This document shows, in pieces, positions 57,401 to 64,000 of a DNA stretch of 64,000 bases. The notes under the pieces are model-generated. The model made no database searches. It had not been told where the DNA came from and saw nothing but the letters and a program-made list of their open reading frames with translations. Source of the DNA: Blastomussa wellsi. Taxonomy: Eukaryota > Cnidaria > Anthozoa > Scleractinia > Plerogyridae. The number at the start of each line of letters is the position of its first letter. Within the stretch, counting starts at the first letter, position 1. The stretch covers positions 3,350,817-3,414,816 of the forward strand of contig OX393570.1 in NCBI GenBank assembly GCA_947652115.1. Reading direction: 5' to 3'. The position numbers were made by a program, and so were the translations under genes.

Positions 57401-60400
57401 GCGCTCATGGAATCTCAGCTCAACAGTCTTAAAAAGGAAAGAGATAACTTGAAAGAGGAGGTCAAAACCTTAAACGACCGTTTGAAGAAACTCAAGGAGG
57501 AAAACATTTCTTTGCAATCCGAGATGCGTCGCTTCGAAAAGGAGTTAGAATCCAGGGTGAAGGAGATACAGGACAAAGACGCTGTCATTGAAAGACTGAA
57601 AGCTGCAAAGGCCACAGTTGATGAGGAACTTCTAAACTTGAAGAAAGAACTCATGACTACTCGAAATGCCCTTGATGCTGCACAAAACAAGATAAAATCC
57701 TTGGAAAATAGCCTAAAGCAAGCCAACCTGAGCTTGAACAAGTTCGAAGTCAATATTCAAAACTTGAATAGGGAGAGAGAAGAAAGAGATCGAGCCAGTT
57801 CCACCCACGACACTCAATATATTGAGATCGAGACTCTCTACAAGGCCAGCCAGGACCGTGAGAACAGGTGGAAGCAAGAACTACAAGCCCTTAAAGCACG
57901 CTTGGAAAAGATGGAGTCCGACTATCGCAAAGTCCAACAGGAGAATGTGGACCTCCGGGCCAAAGTTAACGCCCTGAACAAGAAGGTCCGTGACCTACAA
58001 GCCGCCTGTGACCGCAGTGATAAGGAAAAGCAAGCTATCCGAGGAGACCTGGAAGCTGCCAACACCCAGGTAGCTGATCTTGAGGTGGCATTTGATAATG
58101 AAGAAAAAGAAAAAGATTCTTTCAAGAAGCAGCTGGATGATGCTCTAGAAAAACTCGCGAAGGCAAGAAAACAGAATCTTGAAAACGAACAGATCATTGT
58201 TGAAGACAAAATAAAGCTCGAGGAGGCTGAAAAGGAAGCGGTAGAGAAGGACAACGAAATCAAAAACTTAACAGCAGGCAAAGAATTCTTAGAGGGCCAA
58301 CTTGACGCAGCCAAGGCCAGTTTAGACAATGCACAGCAAGAGATTGATTCCCTTAGAGCTGAAGATGCTCGCAAGCAGAATGAAATTCTGGACATGCAAA
58401 ACAAGATAAACGAGTTGGAAGCCCTTATCGTAAGACTGACAGGGGAAAGAGATAGAGCACTTGACGAGGCCAAAGAAAACGCAGATAAAATCGCCAATCT
58501 TGAGCAGCAGATCAGAGACCTGATTAGCGAGAGAAAGACACTCGTGGAGAAAATTGAAGAATTGAAGACAGAACTAAATAACCTACGCGAGGAAAGAATG
58601 CTGGTCGACAAGCAGCTCACTGAACTTCAGGGCAAGATCACTTTCCTGACAAGAGAGATCGAGAACCGAGATAAAATCATAGCCGATTTAAGGAACAAAG
58701 ACGACATGCAAGAAAAAGAGCTAGATAATCTGCGAAAGAACTTGCGTCGCTTGGAGAATGACAATGAATCAGCCCGTCAAAAAATCAGGGAATTGGAAAA
58801 GGCTTATCAGTCTTCTAATGAGCGGTCGACATTGCTTGAGAGCAAGAGTGATAGCAATCGTGACAGAGCTAAGCGTCTCGATGAAGAGAATATTAGTTTG
58901 AAACGAAGGATCACTGAACTGGACATTGCCAATAAGATCAATGAAGATAAAGGTCAAGAACTGCAGGAAAAACTATCGCGAGCTGAAGAACAAATTATCA
59001 ATTTGGAATCTTCCCCGCCAATGGAACCTTCTATCCAAGTGGAATTAGAAAGCTTTGTTGAATCAGCTGGAGATGGAGTTGAGGTCGAATTTCTCAAGAG
59101 AGATTTGGAGGATCTGAAAGAGAAAAATGGCCAACTCGAGAAGAAGCTGCGACAAGCGCTTGATTCAAAAGCGCAGCTGCAATTTCAGGTAGATGTCAAA
59201 GATAAGACGTTAAAGGAAAACGACGAAACCATATTGGACTTGGAAAGGCGCATTCAAGAGCTCACCATTCGTCTTTCCAAGGTAGGGGATCAGACTGATG
59301 CTCCAGGCATCGTTGCCTCGTTGCGTGCACAAAAAGATGCTTTGGAACGAGATAACCAGATGTTAAGAAAAGAATTAGAAGCTGTTAAAGGAAGCCTGGC
59401 CGAGTCACAAAAGCGTCGTGCAGACGTCGAGAACCAACTTTACCAGATCAAGAGGAAGTTGAACGATGCCGAACTCAAGCTCAATGTGGCCAATACACAG
59501 AACGACAACCTCCACCAGGAATTGCTAAGGGCACAGGAGAAGAACACTGCCATCGAGGCTGAACGAGATCGTGCACTGCAAGAGCAAGGGGACCTACGCG
59601 GAGAACTAGTTGAGACGGGAGAACGTTTGCAGAGGGCACGCAACGAGCTAGACACCACCAAAAGACAGGTTCGAGACCTTAAAGCAGACGTCCAGGCCTT
59701 GAAGCGTGAGCTAGACGATAGCCAGAGTAAGATCAGTTGGCATGTTAGCAACGAACGCCAGCTCAAGGACGAGATAGCATCTTTGAAGAGAAAGCTGGAT
59801 AACATGCGGGAAGCTAATGACAAACTTTCCGAGATGGTGGACAACTTGAATACCCAGATACAAGAAAACGAGGCAAAGATTGCAGATCTTGAACACCACA
59901 GGACTCTCCTCAGGGATGAGAATGAAAAGCTGCGAAGAGACTTGGCCACTGCTAATGCGAACGCGGCGGACTTCAAGAAGAAGTACTTCAATGCCTTGAA
60001 CGACATCGAACGATTACAGAACGAGCTTAACATGAAGATGCAGAAGATCAGAAACCTGGAGAATCGCATCAAGGCATTGGAAGCAGACAAGAATCGTCTC
60101 AAGCTGGAGATTACAAATCTCAAGAAGACCATCTCCGATCAAAAGGTCCAAATGGAAGCAAGTCGTCGCCCCCGCCCTACAGAGATTGTCGTGCAGAGTG
60201 TTGGTCCCAGTCTTCAGTCGGCTCCAGACATGTTCCAGTTTAAAGATGACTCTGTACCGAACAAGAAATACCAAGACTTGGAATCATCCTACAAGAAAGT
60301 ACTTAGAGAAAAGGAGGATGGTGACAAAGATGCTGCAGCACTGAGAAGCAAGATAGCCAAGTTGGAAAGTGAATTTGCCGATGTTAACAGAGCCAAGAAT

Positions 60401-62644
60401 GCACTAGAGGGCGATTCCATGTGGAAGGCAAAGAGAATTAAGCAGCTTGAAGACGAGCTAAATGAGCTTCAGTCCAAAGACATGGTTGACTCCGGTGAAG
60501 CTCTTGGATGGAAGAACAGAATTACCCAGTTACAACAAGACTTGGATGCCTCTAAGAACAAGATATTCCGCCTTGAAGCCAAGAACGAAACATACGAGGA
60601 AAAGGTGAAAGACTTCAGCGAAGATTTGATTAAGGCGAGGGAAAGGGTGGCCCAGCTCGAGTCTAAGGCAGAAGAGGACCAAGATAAAATTGAAGATCAG
60701 CGAAAGGAATTGATGGAAGCGTACAAAAAGGTAGCAGATCTCGAGGCAGCTACCAAGTCCTGTCACAACAGCAAGAGTGAGCTAAACGGTGTGATACAGA
60801 CCTTGCGAGACAAGATCGAGGCTCTGGAAAATGAACTCCAGAAAGAAGCCAAACAGCACGCTCACGTTAGAGGCACTCTTGACCAAGTAAAGATAAAGAA
60901 CGAGGAGCTTAAACTGGAAATCGCAAAGCTGCAAAAGAAACTGCGAGAACTGCAACAACAGTACGACTCGCAGGTACAGGAATGGTCAGAAAGGAAGTAC
61001 ACAATCGATGGCCTGGAAAAAGAAAATGCCGAATTGACGGCCAACCTTGAAAAGCTGAGGCGAGAACTCGCTAACTACAGGAACGACTTCGAAAACGTGG
61101 CAGCAGAAAAGCGTGATTTGCAGAATGAGTTGAATCAAATGCAGCCCAGGATGGACGACTTAGATGGTCAATTGCAGAGGGCTTTGGAAGACAGGAACAG
61201 ACTCGAAATGGAATTAAATGACATCAAGAGGGCTTTGGAGGAGGCCAGACGCGAGCCAGAACCAATGATCCGTCAAGTTTCAGGTGGCGGTTTGGAAGCT
61301 GGTGCGCCGGACATGTTTCCTGACATGCCCTCTGACCTCGAGGCAGCCAAGAACGAACGCGACCGTCTTAACAATGATGTCTCCGCCTGGCAGAACAAGT
61401 ACACTACATTACAAAATAACTATGACAACTTGGATGCTGAAAAGAGGCGCCTTGAGGACAAATTGGACAATATGCAGAAAACGATCACTCACTTAGAGCA
61501 CAACAACCAGACCTTAACATCGGACAAGAACAGGCTGACCGTCGAGCTGGAAGCGGCCAAACGAAAGATCGCTGATCTGTTGTCCGAGCTGGACGCCGTA
61601 AAACGTGATAAGGATTCCTTAAAACTAGAGTACGACTTGTTGCAAAAGAAGATCACGAAAATCGAGGCTGAGTACGAAATCCACATCAGCACTCGCCATG
61701 AGTATGATGACTTCGGCGCCTATGCAAAACTGCAAGAGGCATATAAACGCAGCCAGGAGAGAGAGAATGAAGTGCAAGCTGAGCTGTTGACCTGTTACAA
61801 GGTTATCGGAGAGTTGAAACACCAGTTGAACGGCGCGCACGAGACAGTTGAACGACTAACAATTACCTACAACACCGAGACCATCAGGAGTGCCACACTC
61901 CGCGAGGAAGTCGTCAGCTACCAGAGGAAACTTTCGGAACTGGAAGAGAAATATGAAATCAACCGTGGAGCAAACGAAGACATGGAGAATGAGCTGACCG
62001 TGCTGCAACAGCATTTGGACGAGATGAGCCGGGAGAACTCGTCCATCCAAGAGTCCAAGGCTTTGGTGCTTGTTGAAGTTACCAACCAGCGTAACAAGAT
62101 ATCGCGCCTTGAACAACAGCTGGAAGATTCTGAAAGAGAAAAGGAAAGCCTGAGACTCCAGTTGACTGCCATGCAAAGTAGGGGAGAAGCCGATGCACAC
62201 GAGATCAGCAAACAGATTTCTGACCTGTCGGAACGCAGTCTTTCGTTCCGCCGTGAAAAACAAGACCTAGAAAAGCAGCTTTCCAAAAAGGAGACGGAGG
62301 CCTTGGAAAGCGCTGGAGAAATCAGCCTTCTGAGAGCTGAAATCGATGACTACAGACGAGCCCGTAATCTGGAAGAACAGCAACGCTCTGGGGAATTTCA
62401 GTCCCTCAAGCTGACCATGGACGAGCTGCAGCGTGAAAATGAGGCCTTAAAGTCGCAGGGGTACAGCACATCCACGAAAAAGCAAATCGAATCCTTCTTC
62501 GACCTCGGTGGCGGTGACGTCGAACTGGGACCTTCCGCTGAATCCACCAGATTTGAATTCGCAGATGACGATTTTGAGGGAGGCGAGCAGACCGTGACCA
62601 CCCGTACTGTTAAGGTAAAGAGCTCAAAGAAAGGGAGATCCTAA
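54401..62644 (+). CDS. Gene C exon 2: giant coiled-coil rod and tail (2,747 aa)
   Basis: Joined to exon 1, this gives about 2,826 residues. The rod spans residues 80 to about 2,740. Pro-containing breaks lie at about residues 176 (ESAPMEDE), 1617 (ESSPPMEP), 2019 (QSAPDMF) and 2380 (AGAPDMF). Short phrases of the form LExxYxxxxxxxE recur at about residues 190, 429, 821, 1225, 1547, 2042 and 2526. The tail is short: a Gly/Asp-rich, acidic stretch (FFDLGGGDVELGPS) and then a basic end with TVTTRTVKVKSSKK. There is no enzymatic domain or signal peptide. It aligns with gene B along the rod, including KNKIFRLEAKNETYEEKVKD against KNKVFRLEAYKTSYEEKLKD. A filament or scaffold role is inferred. Confidence 0.9.
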   Translation, partial: VQQLRLEIENLKRQKRQIEEQFQESKSDRNRLNEELVSIRKRLLMRETELEALKRELSNKNNIISSLKADKVALQRELETLKSEMVVSQSVTTVQESAPMEDEFFNTQISEYEATLKSSTDEKEGLQMEILNLQTKLARLQGDYDRAMRDLDATKKTCDLRVKKFEVQLQNSQKQREDLKRQLEKLRDDLKKSKEALQGAQTEAANNKRTADRLRDEAEGKNRQIRNLEQKNGALEDQLEQLKQELSQSEMRAEVEAKQVKDLENELRSSDRRIAEQEAQIDSLRSTNEDLQRELPLANSRVATLESQNGKMTSRVRELENELVRCRAHIHDLESEFESVNTKHMQLQSTYDSSISEVDGLRSRVGGHQSKVNELESRHSITAKERDDLKLRIAPLEKKILELRLALERSENSRDELEKELDALKAKNSNLEAQLTAANKAKAQLRADLDAEKDKSAQLRKEIAALQTQLGEAQRNLDKYKNDNARKQKVIDDLRDTIRRLEGTVHEKEQDVQQLNIQNNILEDEKNDIHDELMDGNKKLAELEEDLKQAQEEKDDVERDLIDAQKANNDLENALDNTEKEKRDFEEQVLNLRQNLARVEAELRDALSKKAVLEEDAKQHDAIVTKLNDEIDRLKGLFAEAQRQIDTYRRESDTKDATIAALRSQINDLDKENDDIRADLSKTKAQLAAVEEERRKLQIALNTKNEEVNRLTGEIDTTVKRNEELQSEVIVVAEKVQSVESSYQDFMSFAGDKDGLLEGEQEKNSQLEKEIKALKQKIKMLEERDRSKEIDQLKADLEAANEEIGKLHDRIQQLEGEKDDLSRDLVVAQSDLAQKENDLEAAEKDKEKAEDDLHNVQGKIDNLESQLAAQRKQNAQLKDNLKDANNKIVKAKEDNNDLQAKVNQQDKVNEGLKNVNAKKDKVIADLNDKIKKLQNELADAKRDIIAANVTAEGLKSDKKDLERKLAEQAKRILLLENEIKDLKAQRNALETELSNKTHKLALMESQLNSLKKERDNLKEEVKTLNDRLKKLKEENISLQSEMRRFEKELESRVKEIQDKDAVIERLKAAKATVDEELLNLKKELMTTRNALDAAQNKIKSLENSLKQANLSLNKFEVNIQNLNREREERDRASSTHDTQYIEIETLYKASQDRENRWKQELQALKARLEKMESDYRKVQQENVDLRAKVNALNKKVRDLQAACDRSDKEKQAIRGDLEAANTQVADLEVAFDNEEKEKDSFKKQLDDALEKLAKARKQNLENEQIIVEDKIKLEEAEKEAVEKDNEIKNLTAGKEFLEGQLDAAKASLDNAQQEIDSLRAEDARKQNEILDMQNKINELEALIVRLTGERDRALDEAKENADKIANLEQQIRDLISERKTLVEKIEELKTELNNLREERMLVDKQLTELQGKITFLTREIENRDKIIADLRNKDDMQEKELDNLRKNLRRLENDNESARQKIRELEKAYQSSNERSTLLESKSDSNRDRAKRLDEENISLKRRITELDIANKINEDKGQELQEKLSRAEEQIINLESSPPMEPSIQVELESFVESAGDGVEVEFLKRDLEDLKEKNGQLEKKLRQALDSKAQLQFQVDVKDKTLKENDETILDLERRIQELTIRLSKVGDQTDAPGIVASLRAQKDALERDNQMLRKELEAVKGSLAESQKRRADVENQLYQIKRKLNDAELKLNVANTQNDNLHQELLRAQEKNTAIEAERDRALQEQGDLRGELVETGERLQRARNELDTTKRQVRDLKADVQALKRELDDSQSKISWHVSNERQLKDEIASLKRKLDNMREANDKLSEMVDNLNTQIQENEAKIADLEHHRTLLRDENEKLRRDLATANANAADFKKKYFNALNDIERLQNELNMKMQKIRNLENRIKALEADKNRLKLEITNLKKTISDQKVQMEASRRPRPTEIVVQSVGPSLQSAPDMFQFKDDSVPNKKYQDLESSYKKVLREKEDGDKDAAALRSKIAKLESEFADVNRAKNALEGDSMWKAKRIKQLEDELNELQSKDMVDSGEALGWKNRITQLQQDLDASKNKIFRLEAKNETYEEKVKDFSEDLIKARERVAQLESKAEEDQDKIEDQRKELMEAYKKVADLEAATKSCHNSKSELNGVIQTLRDKIEALENELQKEAKQHAHVRGTLDQVKIKNEELKLEIAKLQKKLRELQQQYDSQVQEWSERKYTIDGLEKENAELTANLEKLRRELANYRNDFENVAAEKRDLQNELNQMQPRMDDLDGQLQRALEDRNRLEMELNDIKRALEEARREPEPMIRQVSGGGLEAGAPDMFPDMPSDLEAAKNERDRLNNDVSAWQNKYTTLQNNYDNLDAEKRRLEDKLDNMQKTITHLEHNNQTLTSDKNRLTVELEAAKRKIADLLSELDAVKRDKDSLKLEYDLLQKKITKIEAEYEIHISTRHEYDDFGAYAKLQEAYKRSQERENEVQAELLTCYKVIGELKHQLNGAHETVERLTITYNTETIRSATLREEVVSYQRKLSELEEKYEINRGANEDMENELTVLQQHLDEMSRENSSIQESKALVLVEVTNQRNKISRLEQQLEDSEREKESLRLQLTAMQSRGEADAHEISKQISDLSERSLSFRREKQDLEKQLSKKETEALESAGEISLLRAEIDDYRRARNLEEQQRSGEFQSLKLTMDELQRENEALKSQGYSTSTKKQIESFFDLGGGDVELGPSAESTRFEFADDDFEGGEQTVTTRTVKVKSSKKGRS

Positions 62645-63874
62645 AGGAATGCAAGGATACTTACTGTTTGAGTGTAAAAGAAAACAGAAACTTTTAGGGA
62701 AATACGTAATTTTTTGTAATTCTGTTATTTGTCTTTGGAATAATTTAAGCTAGCTGATTAGGTCGTGACAGAAGTGATTAGATGCTTTCTTAGAAAACAG
62801 ACCAAACTTTGCGTTTTATGAAACCAGGTGACACGAGACCCACCGAAAATGCAACGAAACTAATTTGTTTGGTGGCTGACGAGGCTTGAATGCTCTTATA
62901 TCTACTTAATACGACTTATGTGTTTCTGAAAAGACTTTTCAGTTAAAACTGAGTGCTATTTTTCTAACAATTTTTCTAGTAGTTTTTTTAACTAACATCG
63001 ACCTTGATTGGTGGATATTATAAGAGTGCATTCTTGATGAAAACTGCACAATTGATGTGCATGTAGGTTCAACTTTCTTTAAAGCTAGGCGTTCGAAGTT
63101 GTTCGAATTTTAAATGTTTCCCGTTTTAGAAAATAGTATATTGCCAACTTGCTCGTGTCCGTACTTGGAACATAATTTAAGGTGCAGTTGGCTTATGCAG
63201 GATAAGAATAATCATTAAACAATTGTGAGAACAGTTCCCATGCAGTCGTAACGAATTCGGAAAGAAGCGATGCTTGCTTATAACCTGAATCAGAGCTACA
63301 GGAGAAAATTCGGCAGCGCCGAACAACGCTCAATAGTATAAATAAGTGCTGTTCTCACAGTGGCGATAGGCAAAATGAAAATAGGAACTTTGATTCTGCA
63401 GTTTTAATATTGTAGTGGAAGTAGTTTCTAATGTTTTTGCCTAGTAAGTGCGTCTTAATTTTGTGCTTTACACTTTTTCGAGTACTAATAAATGCATGCC
63501 AAAACCAACAGTTGTACTTATTGTGAAGGAAAGACGCGAACACCAACAAGCTTCAGCAATCTCCGGAGCAGATGTTACAGAGTAATCGCGCAATGCTTCT
63601 TCTCAGTCACGCAATACATCTTTACGTCTTTAAGCGTTGCGTGACGACCCAAATAACGGCTGCTAAGAAGAACATAAGCTGCTGGTCCATGCTCATTTTT
63701 TGTCCGTGTGTTCATATTGCTTTTGTTTTCTTAATTTTCTTTTCCATATAGTTGACAATTTGAAGATATTTCCATAGCTAACTCCCCCTGTAACATGTTT
63801 TCTCCCACGAGTTACAATCAAATTAAATCCAGTGTTGCGCGACCAGTCGAATCAAACTCCCCGAGCAGTTGACT
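62645..63874. other. 3' flank of gene C
   Basis: Probable 3' UTR followed by spacer. Candidate poly(A) hexamers are ATTAAA at 63214 and AATAAA at 63487. A weak inverted pairing of cgcaatgc/gcgttgcg lies at about 63575-63650. No further gene is seen. Confidence 0.35.
63487..63492 (+). promoter_or_regulatory. Candidate poly(A) signal of gene C (AATAAA)
   Basis: First canonical AATAAA after the stop of gene C, about 840 nt downstream. The variant ATTAAA at 63214 is an alternative. Confidence 0.35.
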
Positions 63875-63982
63875 ATAGGTTTCCGTCAATCAAAACTTAT
63901 AATGACCTTATATGGAAAGGTTTGATCATATAAACGCCTTCCATATAAGGTCATTAAAACGTTTTGATTGACAGAAGCCTAT
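63875..63982. repeat. Foldback element with gtcaatcaaaa arms
   Basis: The arms ataggtttccgtcaatcaaaa and ttttgattgacagaagcctat pair with few mismatches. An inner stem aatgaccttatatggaaagg / ccttccatataaggtcatt is nearly perfect, and the loop is short. Pairing may continue outward toward the window end. It shares gtcaatcaaa with the foldback at 28012-28140. Confidence 0.7.
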
Positions 63983-64000
63983 CGCCACCTGTTCGCAGAA

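Noticed and set aside
29286..62644. Identification of genes B and C as myosin heavy chain or paramyosin
   Set aside because: There is no motor domain, no strict 28-residue charge repeat and no assembly motif that I can recognise. Similarity to myosin tails is expected from coiled-coil composition alone.

Overview
The window is animal nuclear DNA. The coding exons are very large and widely spaced, two genes have GT-AG introns, and the noncoding part is AT-rich and full of dispersed repeats: an L1/Tx1-type LINE, tRNA-derived SINEs, hammerhead-like Penelope-type fragments and many foldback elements. I recall this repeat mix from anthozoan cnidarians (corals, anemones). That placement is an inference, and I do not name a species.

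The window is dominated by three giant coiled-coil genes that appear to be paralogs. Gene A (minus, 613-9147) is one 8.5-kb coding exon. Gene B (minus, exons 46649-46362 and 40277-29286) encodes about 3,759 residues, 3,663 of them in an 11-kb exon. Gene C (plus, exons 50373-50609 and 54401-62644) encodes about 2,826 residues. B and C lie head to head about 3.7 kb apart. Each has a short Ser/Thr-rich head exon, then one phase-0 intron at the same place (directly after a Glu codon), then one huge rod exon. Their rods align from end to end. A has the same head-rod-tail design but no intron at that point. All three rods are broken at intervals by short non-helical segments with a Ser-Ala-Pro type core (SAPPLSF, SAPDMF, AAPDMF, AAPGFDF). 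No enzymatic domain, signal peptide or membrane segment is visible. The simplest reading is a family of long rod or filament proteins, possibly co-assembling. I do not recognise a named family.

Layout: 1-612 is the 3' flank of gene A, with a tandem duplication and a poly(A) signal. 613-9147 is gene A. 9148-18877 is gene-free and holds foldback elements, a degenerate direct repeat, a 21-22 bp minisatellite and a tRNA-like relic. 18892-24280 is a nearly full-length LINE with a 14-bp target-site duplication and poly(A) tail; its ORF1 is intact, while ORF2 carries one stop codon and one frameshift. 24295-29285 is gene-free, with two head-to-head tRNA-derived SINEs and three foldbacks. 29286-46649 is gene B, whose 6.1-kb intron holds several MITE-like elements, a Penelope-type fragment and a 42-bp tandem repeat. 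46650-50372 is the shared upstream region of B and C. 50373-62644 is gene C, whose intron carries a perfect 68-bp-arm palindrome with a hammerhead-like core. 62645-64000 is the 3' flank of C, with another foldback at the very end.
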